A DNA stretch of 16,613 nucleotides, taken from contig CALWKT010000065.1 in assembly GCA_944381335.1 (NCBI GenBank), positions 1 through 16,613 on the forward strand, written 5' to 3'. Below the pieces are notes generated by a model. That model ran no database searches, was not told the DNA's origin, and saw nothing but the letters and a program-made list of their open reading frames with translations. The position numbers and the translations under genes are program-made. This DNA comes from an uncultured Christensenellaceae bacterium (GTDB lineage: Bacteria; Bacillota_A; Clostridia; Christensenellales; UBA3700). This document shows positions 1 to 7,596 of the stretch, piece after piece (position 1 is the first letter of the stretch; every line of letters begins with the position of its first letter).

Positions 1-468
1 GCTGTTGGCGAGGTTAAGAGACCGCGCCTCTGCGCGCATGGGAATGCGCACGCACTTTTCGTAGTTTTCGTGAAGCAGTTCTTCGGGCAGTCCTTTTGTC
101 TCTCTGCCGAAGAAAACGAAGCAGTCCTTGTCGTATTTCACGTGAGTGAAATTGCGGGCGGATTTAGTGGAAGCAAAAAACATCTGCGTATCCACGTTTT
201 CGGCAGTCGCGCGCACCGCTAAGCCTTCCGTTTCTCCGCTTTTCGCCTTGTCGCCGAAGTTGGCTTTCAGGAATGAGGCCATATCGGGGTAGCGCTTTAC
301 GTCCGCGATCTCCCAGTAGTCCAGTCCGCTTCTTTTCAGATACTTGTCTTCCCAGCTGAAGCCGCACGGCTCGATGACGTGAAGCACCGCGCCGGTTGCG
401 GCGCAGGTGCGCACGATGTTGCCTGTGTTGTTGGGGATTTCCGGGTTTACGAGAACTACGTTTATCAT
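1..468 (-). CDS. trmL: tRNA (cytidine(34)-2'-O)-methyltransferase, TrmL type (3' end cut by window)
   Basis: A SPOUT-family methyltransferase, expected to 2'-O-methylate the wobble nucleotide of certain leucine tRNAs in the cytoplasm using S-adenosylmethionine. 156 codons are visible. Seen: N-terminal motif PEIPNNTGNIVRTCAATG (residues 9-26), the knot motif FGRETKGLPEELL (about 120-132) and the start of the third SAM-binding motif, IPMRAEARSLNLANS (142-156), where the window ends. In E. coli TrmL the G-x-E-T motif sits near residue 99; here it is near 121, so there is an insertion of about 20 residues around 65-95. The ATG shares ATGA with the gltX stop, so translation is probably coupled; only a weak AAGG lies upstream. 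Annotation as an rRNA-methylase-like SPOUT protein is possible, but the motif set is that of TrmL. Confidence 0.9.
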   Translation of the reverse strand, partial: MINVVLVNPEIPNNTGNIVRTCAATGAVLHVIEPCGFSWEDKYLKRSGLDYWEIADVKRYPDMASFLKANFGDKAKSGETEGLAVRATAENVDTQMFFASTKSARNFTHVKYDKDCFVFFGRETKGLPEELLHENYEKCVRIPMRAEARSLNLANS

Positions 469-1922
469 TGCAGCGCCTTGGAAAGAAGGTCTATCGAGAA
501 GTCGAGGCGTTTCAACGTTTCCTCTTTGCCGAACAGTTCCGCCATTTCTGTCGCGCCGCCGGGAGTGGTAGCCGCGCCGGTTATCGCAAGGCGCAGGGGC
601 AGGAACACCTGACCCGTTTTTATGCCGAGTTTTGCCGCCAGTTCGTTGAGAACGGCTTTGAGCGTTTCGTCCGTCCAGTCGTCCACGGAAGGCAGAACTT
701 CGCGGCATGCGAGCAGAGAAGAATAAGCTATCGGCAGAGTGATCTTCATCTTTTTGTGCTCGAACATCGCCGGGTCGTACGCTTCGAATTTTTCGAGAGG
801 AGCGACCTTTTCCGCTATTTCGCCGAAGGTCTCCACGCGGGGGATAAGCAGTTTCGCGATCTTTTCGTAGTCGTATTTCCCGTTGACCGCGCTCGCGTCC
901 AGGAAGGGGCGCGCCTTTTCGACGAACTGAGCGGGGGTGAGTTCTTTGATGTATCTGCCGTTCAGCCATTTCATCTTGGTCTCGTCGAAGATGCTGGGAG
1001 ACTTGGAAATGCCGTCCACGCTGAACTGTTCGATCAGATCCTGCATGGTCATCTTTTCGTCGTTGTTTTTAGGGCTCCAGCCGAGCAGGGCGATATAGTT
1101 GACGATCGCTTCGGGCAGGTAGCCTTTCGCGAGGAAGTCCTCGAAATTCGCGTCTCCGTAACGCTTGCTGAGTTTGCGCTGAGCGTCTTTCATTATTGGG
1201 GAGAGGTGCATATAATGCGGTCTTTCCCAGCCGAACGCATCGTACATCAGGTTGTACTTGGGGGTGCTTGAAAGGTACTCCACGCCGCGGATAACGTAAT
1301 TTATCTTCATCAGGTGGTCGTCGACGACGTTGGCAAAGTTATATGTGGGCATGCCGTCCGACTTGATCAGGATGTTGTCTTCCATGTCCGCATTGGGCAC
1401 GCTGATGTGTCCGAAAACGAGGTCGTCGTATTCGCTTACGCCCTCGGTCGGTACGTTCTGACGAATCACGTAAGGTTCGCCCGCCGCAAGTTTTGCCGCC
1501 ACTTCTTCTTTGGAGAGGGAGAGGCAGTGTTTGTCGTATTTGTGCACGCCCGCTTCGTTGTCTCCGCCGAGAGAAGCCAGTCTTTCCTTGGTGCAGAAGC
1601 AGTAATACGCGCCGCCCAGTTCGACGAGCTTTTTCGCGTATTCCATATAGATAGCCTTGCGCTCGCTCTGCACGTAAGGACCGTAGCCCTTGTCCTTGTC
1701 CGGACCCTCGTCGTGTTCAATTCCCGCAGTTCTGAGAGTGCGGTATATCACGTCGATCGCGCCTTCGACATAGCGTTCTCTGTCCGTATCTTCGATGCGG
1801 AGAACGAAGTCGCCGCCGTGCTGTTTCGCAAACAGATATGCGTAAAGACAGGTGCGGAGGTTGCCTATGTGCATAAAGCCCGTAGGTGAGGGTGCGAATC
1901 TTGTTCTGACTTTTTCTTCCAT
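465..1922 (-). CDS. gltX: Glutamyl-tRNA synthetase
   Basis: Class I aminoacyl-tRNA synthetase that charges tRNA with glutamate. 485 residues, normal for bacterial GluRS. Seen: FAPSPTGFMHIGN with the HIGH-type signature at 18-21; EDTDRER at 44-50; a zinc-binding-like segment with C108, C110, H127, Y129 and C133; ATP-site KLSKR (KMSKS-type) at 250-254; then the helical anticodon-binding domain to the C-terminus. The ATG at 1922 has GGAG eight bases upstream, and an extended -10 promoter lies about 57 bases upstream. The 3' end overlaps trmL by 4 bp, so the two tRNA genes form one transcription unit. Whether the enzyme is discriminating (tRNA-Glu only) or also charges tRNA-Gln cannot be told from the window. 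Confidence 0.97.
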   Translation of the reverse strand: MEEKVRTRFAPSPTGFMHIGNLRTCLYAYLFAKQHGGDFVLRIEDTDRERYVEGAIDVIYRTLRTAGIEHDEGPDKDKGYGPYVQSERKAIYMEYAKKLVELGGAYYCFCTKERLASLGGDNEAGVHKYDKHCLSLSKEEVAAKLAAGEPYVIRQNVPTEGVSEYDDLVFGHISVPNADMEDNILIKSDGMPTYNFANVVDDHLMKINYVIRGVEYLSSTPKYNLMYDAFGWERPHYMHLSPIMKDAQRKLSKRYGDANFEDFLAKGYLPEAIVNYIALLGWSPKNNDEKMTMQDLIEQFSVDGISKSPSIFDETKMKWLNGRYIKELTPAQFVEKARPFLDASAVNGKYDYEKIAKLLIPRVETFGEIAEKVAPLEKFEAYDPAMFEHKKMKITLPIAYSSLLACREVLPSVDDWTDETLKAVLNELAAKLGIKTGQVFLPLRLAITGAATTPGGATEMAELFGKEETLKRLDFSIDLLSKALQ

Positions 1923-1978
1923 GATAAAACTCCGGTAGCGGTACGCGTGCGCGCGCCGCGGATAAATTTACTTATTTC

Positions 1979-1987
1979 ATATTATCA
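1979..1987 (-). promoter_or_regulatory. Extended -10 promoter for gltX-trmL
   Basis: On the minus strand the sequence reads TGATAATAT, a TGn extended -10 with hexamer TAATAT. The -35 position 17 bp upstream (TGGTCT) is a poor match, as is usual for extended -10 promoters. It predicts a 5' leader of about 50 nt. I saw no T-box features in that leader. Confidence 0.55.
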
Positions 1988-2246
1988 CAAGTGAGAGCAA
2001 AAGACCATAAAAAACGGGTAAAATCTTAAAAACGCACGCGTAGACGCCGGCGGCGGCGCCGCGGCAAATAAACGGGCGGCGAAAATTGTTTAATACAAAA
2101 GGGAGAGGAGAGCGCGGAGCGTTTTGCGTACAGGCGCGGAACGTATATAAAACGCGTTTATGTGAAATATATATGATGAGTTAAAAAACGGAAGAAGAAA
2201 ACCGGCTTGAAATCTGCGGGGCCCTGCGTTACAGCAAAGCGTTGTA

Positions 2247-2274
2247 TTGACGTGAGAGACTGAAAAAGTAATGT
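2247..2274 (+). promoter_or_regulatory. Sigma-A-type promoter for the XRE regulator
   Basis: TTGACG at 2247-2252, a 16-bp spacer, and TAATGT at 2269-2274. TAAAAT at 2274-2279 is an alternative -10 but would need a 21-bp spacer. It lies about 33 bp upstream of the start codon. Confidence 0.55.
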
Positions 2275-2307
2275 AAAATTCAAAGTAACAAAGGGCAGGA
2301 GGTCAAT

Positions 2308-2514
2308 ATGGATATTTTTGCCGAAAGATTGAAAGAACTCCGCACCCAGAACCATATCACACAGCGGGAGCTGTCGCAGATACTCAACGTAAAGCAGCAG
2401 TCTTATTCCCGCTACGAATTGGGTACGGGGCAGCCGTCGCTGGAGACTTTGTGTAAAATTGCCGAATACTACAACGTATCGGTCGACTATCTTCTGGGGA
2501 TAACGGATATCTGA
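2308..2514 (+). CDS. Small XRE/Cro-type HTH regulator
   Basis: A 68-residue protein that is essentially one lambda-repressor-like helix-turn-helix domain, with no effector or dimerisation domain beyond it. Seen: FAERLKELRTQNHITQRELSQ at the N-terminus, recognition-helix region VKQQSYSRYELG (about 28-39), then QPSLETLCKIAEYYNVSVDYLLG, the typical family ending. A strong ribosome site, AGGAGGT, lies at 2297-2303. Presumed a sequence-specific DNA-binding regulator. Its target is unknown; self-regulation or control of the divergent gltX or the downstream dipeptidase are all possible. It is monocistronic, with its own promoter and terminator. Confidence 0.92.
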   Translation: MDIFAERLKELRTQNHITQRELSQILNVKQQSYSRYELGTGQPSLETLCKIAEYYNVSVDYLLGITDI

Positions 2515-2567
2515 AGGAGCGCGCGCGCAAGTTTTGTGCGCAAAGCGTTTTGTTGAAAAAACAGGAG

Positions 2568-2595
2568 CCGCCGCATTATGCGGCGGTTTGTTTTT
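2568..2595 (+). terminator. Intrinsic terminator after the XRE regulator
   Basis: Perfect 8-bp GC-rich stem CCGCCGCA / TGCGGCGG with a 3-base TTA loop, followed by TTTGTTTTT. It lies 53 bp after the stop codon. Confidence 0.92.
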
Positions 2596-2672
2596 ACACG
2601 GAAGGAGATCTGCGATATATTTTTATGCAAAACGGGGGAATGACCTCAAGCGGGTAGCGTTTTTGCGCATTT

Positions 2673-2686
2673 TGGTATATTATAAT
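2673..2686 (+). promoter_or_regulatory. Probable -10 region of the pepV promoter
   Basis: The run TGGTATATTATAAT contains an extended -10 (TGGTATATT, 2673-2681) and a consensus TATAAT (2681-2686). No good -35 stands at the matching distance. The position, about 30 bp upstream of the start and downstream of the previous terminator, supports a promoter here. Confidence 0.55.
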
Positions 2687-2714
2687 ATACGGAATAAAAA
2701 TCACGAGGTGAAAC

Positions 2715-4007
2715 ATGACGGATTTTGAAAACGCGCTGAACGCCACGATGAAACTTCTCGCGGTGGACAGCGTACAGGGAACGCCGTGCGCGGACAGTCC
2801 GTTCGGCGAAGGCGTCGCAAAATGTCTGCATATCGTCGAGGAGGACGCAAAGGCTCACGGCTTCAGGACATGTTACGGCGACGGTTATTACGTCTTTGCC
2901 GAGATCGGAGAAGGCGAATTGTTCGGTGTGCTGGGGCACGTCGACACGGTGCCCTACGAGGGCAAGTGGGACGCGAACCCGCTCGGAGAGATAAAGGACG
3001 GCAGGATATACGGCAGAGGCGTGCTGGACGACAAAGGTCCGATGGTCTGCTGCATGTACGCCGCTTTCAGACTTCTCGAGGAAGGCTACGAGCCTGCGTG
3101 CAGACTGCGTTTTATCTTCGGAGGCAATGAGGAAACGGGCTGGAAGTGCATTGAAAGATATATGGAAAAAGAGGAAAAACCCGTCACCGGATTTTCTCCG
3201 GACGGAGATTTCCCCGTCATACATTGCGAAAAGGGCGTCGCTCAGATACTGGTGAAGTTCTCAAGACCGGGCAGTCTGATCTCGCTGGAGGGCGGCGTGC
3301 GCGCGAATATCGTGATCGACGACGCGTCCGCAGTCTTTGAAGGAGAAGGAAGAGAGGAAAAAAGCGCGCGCCTTACGGCAAAAGTCAGAGACGGCAAGAC
3401 GTACGTCACGGCGACGGGCAAGCCGGCGCACGGTTCGACCCCGGAACTCGGAGACAACGCGGTGTGGCATATCCTGCGTTACGCGGCTGAAAACTTCGGC
3501 GCGGAGTACGGGTCTCTCTGCAAAAGTCTCTGCGATTACACGGGAGAAGGTCTCGGCATTGCGGAAAAGGACGGGAGCGGCGCGCTTTCGTGCAACGTGG
3601 GCATAGTGCGCGTGAACGGCGAAAATCTTGAGGTCACGCTTGACATCAGACACCCCAACTCCATGGCGAGAAGCGAAGTGGTGAAAAGACTGCTTGCCGT
3701 CAAAGGAGTGAAGAGCGCCGAAGTCCAGCATTTCCACGATCCGCATTTCGTGGACGAAAATGAGCCGCTGGTACGCAATCTGCTGGGCGCGTACAACGAC
3801 GTGACGGGAAGAAAAGACCTGCCTTTCTCGATCGGCGGAGCGACTTACGCGAGGGCGCTCGAACACGGAGTGGCGTTCGGACCGATGTTCCCGTGGCAGG
3901 AGAGCACGATACATCAGAAGAACGAAAACGCAACGCTCGAGGACTTCAGGCTGATGTACGACGTCTATTACGAAGCGCTCAGGCGTACGGCGTTCAGAAA
4001 GAAATAA
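2715..4007 (+). CDS. pepV: M20-family dipeptidase, PepV/Sapep type
   Basis: A cytoplasmic metallopeptidase expected to hydrolyse dipeptides using two Zn2+ or Mn2+ ions. 430 residues, slightly shorter than typical PepV. Seen: metal ligand motif GHVDTVP (H75, D77), bridging aspartate motif RGVLDDKGP (D106), catalytic glutamates GNEETGW (E139, E140), SPDGDFPVI (D163), and the C-terminal histidine in STIHQKNEN (H400). The part between about 180 and 290 corresponds to the family's lid domain. GAGGTG lies 4 bases before the ATG. It is transcribed alone between two terminators. The motif SPDGDFPVI is characteristic of PepV-like members rather than DapE or ArgE. Substrate range is not deducible. Confidence 0.93.
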   Translation: MTDFENALNATMKLLAVDSVQGTPCADSPFGEGVAKCLHIVEEDAKAHGFRTCYGDGYYVFAEIGEGELFGVLGHVDTVPYEGKWDANPLGEIKDGRIYGRGVLDDKGPMVCCMYAAFRLLEEGYEPACRLRFIFGGNEETGWKCIERYMEKEEKPVTGFSPDGDFPVIHCEKGVAQILVKFSRPGSLISLEGGVRANIVIDDASAVFEGEGREEKSARLTAKVRDGKTYVTATGKPAHGSTPELGDNAVWHILRYAAENFGAEYGSLCKSLCDYTGEGLGIAEKDGSGALSCNVGIVRVNGENLEVTLDIRHPNSMARSEVVKRLLAVKGVKSAEVQHFHDPHFVDENEPLVRNLLGAYNDVTGRKDLPFSIGGATYARALEHGVAFGPMFPWQESTIHQKNENATLEDFRLMYDVYYEALRRTAFRKK

Positions 4008-4032
4008 TACTGCCCGGACTAAGACAAAAAAG

Positions 4033-4060
4033 AAAGAGAGGAAAAGCTCCTCTCTTTTTT
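4033..4060. terminator. Bidirectional terminator between convergent pepV and Sel1 genes
   Basis: 10-bp stem AAAGAGAGGA / TCCTCTCTTT with a 5-base loop. A T-run follows on the plus strand (ending 4060), and the A-run at 4026-4035 gives a U-rich tail on the minus strand. It serves pepV and probably also the convergent Sel1-repeat gene. Confidence 0.88.
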
Positions 4061-4111
4061 GTTTGCCGATATCGGGCGGATGTGCGGAAAAACGCGTGGC
4101 GCGCCCTGTTG

Positions 4112-5221
4112 TCAGCTTCTGCCGAGGTAAATGCGCGCCCTTTCGTAACCGGCGGCGGCAGATCTTCTGAGATATTCGTTGTACAGATTCTTGTCAGGGT
4201 AGTGACTCAACGTCTTTACGGAGGACGGAAGTCTGTAGTCGAAAGCGCAGTTCATCAGCAGCGCATAGTAACAAGCGGCGACGGCGTTTCCCTGTTCCGC
4301 AAGGTCGTGCAGAAGCTCGCTGAGTTCGCGGTTGGTGTTGACGTTACCCACGGGCGCGGAGCGCGAATACGGGCTGAAAGTTCCGTAAGACGACGCGGAA
4401 TAAGTCAGTTGTTTGTAAAGGGCTTCCACGCAGGCGTCCGTATCTTTGTAAAGCTGCTGATTTTCCGGCAGAGCGAGTCTGAGCGCTTCGCATGCGCGAA
4501 GTCCGTAGTCAAAAGCCTTGAGAGTCTGTTTCCGATTGGAAAAGATATTGCAGAGATAGACCAACGAGAAGGACAGCTGCCTGAATCTTGCCGAGATCTC
4601 GAAGTATTCCGCGGCTTTGTCTGCATTTGCGCTTACTCCGAGGCCGTGATAATAAATTTTGCCCAGCGTGAAGAAGGCGGGGGCATATCCCTGATCGGCA
4701 GCTCTTTTCGCATAGAAATTAGCTTTGGAGTAATCGACGCTAACGCCCGTGCCGCTTATGTAATATTCAGCCAGATTGGTGTTTGCCTCTGCGTCGTTTT
4801 TTTCCGCTGCCCGACTGAGCAGAGCGACCGCAGTGAAAACGTCGCGAGGGCAGGCTAAGCCCAGATAAGCGTATTTTCCGCGCATGGTCAGCGCAAACGG
4901 GCATTGATCGACGGTAAACCTCTCAAACAGCTCAAGGGCTTTCTTGTAATTTTTGCGGTTGTTGAAGTCAAGCGCTTCGTAAAGCTCGTTGAGTTTGTCT
5001 TTTTTGACGAGTATCTTAGACGTGAAGTACGTGGGAGAGTCTATTAGAACCGCCCATTCCGAATTGTCGCAGACGTAATTGCCCGGGTGGGATTTCGTCT
5101 GAGTACCTGAGGCGGAAAGGCAGTGTTCAACAGAACCGCCGCACAGAGGGCAGATTGAGAGAGGTTCTTTGCAATCGTCGTTCAAATATATCGCTGCGCC
5201 GCAATGAGAACAGGTTGTCAT
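4112..5221 (-). CDS. Zinc-ribbon Sel1-repeat protein
   Basis: A 369-residue protein of unknown function. The N-terminus is a zinc-ribbon-like module with two CxxC pairs (C4/C7 and C24/C27). After a linker come Sel1-like (TPR-related) alpha-helical repeats, clearest at about 109-143, 144-178 (ANTNLAEYYISGTGVSVDYS) and 179-213 (TLGKIYYHGLGVSANADKA), with a degenerate copy near the C-terminus (about 312-366). Sel1 repeats normally act as protein-binding scaffolds; a zinc ribbon suggests a nucleic-acid or protein contact. No signal peptide or membrane segment is seen, so it is probably cytoplasmic. AGAGGTG precedes the ATG and a good promoter lies about 30 bp upstream. It is monocistronic and gives no contextual hint of partner or pathway. 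Confidence 0.85.
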   Translation of the reverse strand: MTTCSHCGAAIYLNDDCKEPLSICPLCGGSVEHCLSASGTQTKSHPGNYVCDNSEWAVLIDSPTYFTSKILVKKDKLNELYEALDFNNRKNYKKALELFERFTVDQCPFALTMRGKYAYLGLACPRDVFTAVALLSRAAEKNDAEANTNLAEYYISGTGVSVDYSKANFYAKRAADQGYAPAFFTLGKIYYHGLGVSANADKAAEYFEISARFRQLSFSLVYLCNIFSNRKQTLKAFDYGLRACEALRLALPENQQLYKDTDACVEALYKQLTYSASSYGTFSPYSRSAPVGNVNTNRELSELLHDLAEQGNAVAACYYALLMNCAFDYRLPSSVKTLSHYPDKNLYNEYLRRSAAAGYERARIYLGRS

Positions 5222-5250
5222 GATTCACCTCTTATAAATTACTACCATTT

Positions 5251-5279
5251 ATTTTATATTAAAACGGGCAATAATACAA
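5251..5279 (-). promoter_or_regulatory. Sigma-A-type promoter for the Sel1-repeat gene
   Basis: On the minus strand TTGTAT (5274-5279), a 17-bp spacer and TAAAAT (5251-5256). It ends 29 bp upstream of the start codon. Confidence 0.65.
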
Positions 5280-5360
5280 GGAGAAAAAGACGGTTTTTCA
5301 CAAATAAATTTGAGAAAAGCATTGTTCGCCATCCCGCAAGACGGGAAAAGACAGGGCAAC

Positions 5361-5389
5361 AAAAAACGCGACCTTAAAGGCCGCGTTTT
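5361..5389 (-). terminator. Intrinsic terminator of the apgM-membrane protein operon
   Basis: On the minus strand AAAACGCGGCCT pairs with AGGTCGCGTTTT around a 3-base loop. The single irregular position is a G-U wobble in this orientation (an A-C mismatch on the plus strand), so it is built for the minus strand. A TTTTTTG tail follows. It lies 16 bp after the stop codon at 5405. Confidence 0.9.
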
Positions 5390-5404
5390 GTTATCGGTTT
5401 GCCG

Positions 5405-7594
5405 TTATTCGGCAGGTACGGGAGCGGGTTTTGTCACAACGACGGAGGAAGGATCGCTCTGCGTGTAATATCCGCTCGCTTGAGCAGTTACTGTTATGCT
5501 TTCGCCCTCGGCTACGCCGGAAAGGTTCAGCGTGGTGTTGGTGGTGATCAGGGTAACCGTTTTCTTTGAGTTGTCGGGCAACGTTTCCTGATAGGTCACG
5601 AGATATGTGGTCGACACGCCCTCGGTGGTCTGTATTGTCAGCAACGTTGTTCCGTCTTCCTGCAATACTGCGGAAAGGGTGGGGGTCAGCAGTTTTTCCA
5701 GCTTGACCGTTGAGGTCATGGCGGGTTTGCTGGTCAGGATGTCCGCGCTGTCTGCGGTGGCGATGACCCTGATCGAGTAAGCGCCCACAGAAGGCAGGTT
5801 GGAAGTGATGTCGATCTCGATCAGCGCGTTGTCGTTCTCAGGCTTGTACGTGTACTTGACGCCGTTGACGTAGTATTCGTAAGAAGTGGCGAACGCGACT
5901 TTGTCGAAAGTCAGCTTATAGACCTGTTGACCTTCGACCACTGAAACCGTCACGTTGAGGTTGGACGGAGTGGCGAGCTGGATGCGGTAGGTGTACTCGC
6001 AAGCGGTCTTTTCGCCGTCCAGATAGAGGACGGAAGCGTCTCCGAGCGCGAACGGATCAGAATAGGAGTAGTTGCCTTTCGCGTAAACTTCGACGCGGTG
6101 CGTGCCGGTCTGGGAAGTGAGCTGAGCGGTGATGTCGTATTCGTTGCCGTCGACGTCCACCCAGTCTTTGCCGTCAACGCTGAACGAGTAAGCCTGCGCG
6201 TTCTGCACTTTTGACGATACGGCGACCAGAGAGCCGTCAGAGCGTTCGTCGATGTTGATGTCGACGGGAGCGGCGAGGCGGTCGATGTACTTGACCGTCG
6301 TGCAGTCGTATATTTCGATGGAAAGATCGCTTCTGCGCTCAAGCGCGAGAATGTCTACGTTTCTGACCGTCGGGCAGGAGTAGTCGCTGCCGAGCAGGAC
6401 GACGACGTTGCCCGTATCAGTCACGGTTTCACTCATCGCAGACGCAGCTCCTTCAGTCTGATCTTCTTCCGGGGTTTCGGCGTCGGGTTCTTCGACGGGT
6501 GCGAGAGACGTGACGCTTTCGCTGATCTTGCCGTATATCGCCGCGCGTGACGAGGAGTCAAGCGCAAGAGAACCGATCGTTGCGTTCTTCGCGAGAGTCA
6601 GCGTGGAAGAGACAGTTTCGACGGCGGAAGAGAGGTTTGCGTTCACATTGAACGCGCTTGCGTTCTTCGCGACGAACTTTGCGCTTTCGCCTTCTCCGAA
6701 AGATACCGGTCCGTTGATGTTGATCGTCGGGGAGTCCACGGTCACCGTTCCGTTCGCCTGAGCGGAAGAGGAGAGGGTGAACGATTGCGCCGTGACGGTC
6801 ATCGTATTGACTGTCACCGGAGCGACGAGATTGACGTTCGCGCTTGCGGTCTCGAAAATTATTTCGTCCGCCTGAAGCAGGCCTTTGGCGACGTATTCTT
6901 TGCCTTTCTTGGTGCCGATCGTAAGCGTGCCTTCAGTGCCGGCGACGTATTTAAGCGTGCCGTTGACGACGAGGCTGTGCCCGTTGAGGTCAATGTTGTA
7001 AAGTCTCTCTATCGTCAGATCTCCGTCTACGGTAACGTCTTTTTCGAGCACGAAATATTTGCCGTCGTTGTAGTTGGCGAAGTCTTCCGCGCTGCTGACC
7101 ATGATCTTGTCACGGTAGTAAAAGACGATGGGCAGAACGATCGCAAGAGTGATCGCGGCGACGAGAAGCACCGCGACGACCGCGATGATAATGCGTTTTT
7201 TCTTCTTGACCGAGGTCTCCTTGAGTTTGGGTTTCAGGGCCTCGTTCATTTCCTCTTCGCTGGGAACGGCGGGTTGAGACTCGTCGATCACGGGAGTGTT
7301 TTCGTCTGCGTCAACCGTATTCTCTGAAGAAGTAGTCTCCGCGCCGGCTTCTTCGCCGGTTTCCGCGGCGGTCTCAGGCTGTTCCGCGGGGGTTTGCCCG
7401 GGTTTATCCACTGCCGCCTGCGCGTTTTCGTCTGTTGAAAAGAGAGTTTCTCCGGAATCGGTAACCTGCACGTTCTGGACGGGTTCGTCTACGAAATCGG
7501 AATGATCGTCCAGAGGGATATCGTCTGAAAGAAGAGCGTCTCTGTCTTTGTCGGCGTCTTCGTCGATCAAAAGGTCTTTGTCTTTGTCGTCCAT
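5405..7594 (-). CDS. Single-pass membrane protein with acidic cytoplasmic tail and beta-rich exterior
   Basis: A 729-residue protein I do not recognise as a named family. The start is set at 7594 because AAGGAGG stands eight bases before that ATG; an in-frame ATG at 7633 would add 13 residues inside the upstream gene and lacks this ribosome site. Order: a low-complexity acidic region (about 1-120, rich in D, E, T, P), a basic patch KKKKR, then a membrane segment (about 135-160); by the positive-inside rule the large C-terminal part is outside. Outside, about 165-365 is rich in short beta-strand repeats resembling a beta-helix (for example GTVTVDSPTININGPVSF), then an acidic linker (about 368-385), then three fibronectin-III-like segments (about 440-520, 540-635, 636-725), the second containing TSYEYYVNG. 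There is no LPXTG motif or catalytic signature. Probably an envelope adhesin or scaffold; this role is inference. It is co-transcribed with the upstream mutase gene. Confidence 0.82.
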   Translation of the reverse strand: MDDKDKDLLIDEDADKDRDALLSDDIPLDDHSDFVDEPVQNVQVTDSGETLFSTDENAQAAVDKPGQTPAEQPETAAETGEEAGAETTSSENTVDADENTPVIDESQPAVPSEEEMNEALKPKLKETSVKKKKRIIIAVVAVLLVAAITLAIVLPIVFYYRDKIMVSSAEDFANYNDGKYFVLEKDVTVDGDLTIERLYNIDLNGHSLVVNGTLKYVAGTEGTLTIGTKKGKEYVAKGLLQADEIIFETASANVNLVAPVTVNTMTVTAQSFTLSSSAQANGTVTVDSPTININGPVSFGEGESAKFVAKNASAFNVNANLSSAVETVSSTLTLAKNATIGSLALDSSSRAAIYGKISESVTSLAPVEEPDAETPEEDQTEGAASAMSETVTDTGNVVVLLGSDYSCPTVRNVDILALERRSDLSIEIYDCTTVKYIDRLAAPVDINIDERSDGSLVAVSSKVQNAQAYSFSVDGKDWVDVDGNEYDITAQLTSQTGTHRVEVYAKGNYSYSDPFALGDASVLYLDGEKTACEYTYRIQLATPSNLNVTVSVVEGQQVYKLTFDKVAFATSYEYYVNGVKYTYKPENDNALIEIDITSNLPSVGAYSIRVIATADSADILTSKPAMTSTVKLEKLLTPTLSAVLQEDGTTLLTIQTTEGVSTTYLVTYQETLPDNSKKTVTLITTNTTLNLSGVAEGESITVTAQASGYYTQSDPSSVVVTKPAPVPAE

Positions 7595-7596
7595 TT

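Larger units (their letters stand above)
1923..2307. other. Divergent intergenic region between gltX and the XRE regulator
   Basis: 385 bp without a supportable gene. It holds the gltX promoter (1979-1987, minus) and the regulator promoter (2247-2274, plus). Between them are two perfect 10-bp palindromes, GCGGCGCCGC at 2053-2062 and AAACGCGTTT at 2150-2159, and a GC-rich block at 2041-2064. The palindromes could be operator half-sites for the neighbouring HTH protein, but nothing here proves that. Confidence 0.5.

Noticed and set aside
396..1271. 291-residue plus-strand frame opposite gltX
   Set aside because: Antisense shadow of a well-supported synthetase gene; arginine- and phenylalanine-rich, no recognisable motif.
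1923..1985. T-box leader upstream of gltX
   Set aside because: The leader is only about 50 nt and shows no T-box sequence or specifier stem; too short for that RNA class.
2534..2728. Short plus-strand frame between the XRE regulator and pepV
   Set aside because: It runs through the intrinsic terminator and the pepV promoter and ribosome site, which explain this stretch better.
3261..3914. 217-residue minus-strand frame opposite pepV
   Set aside because: Shadow of the dipeptidase gene; composition is not protein-like and there is no start signal.
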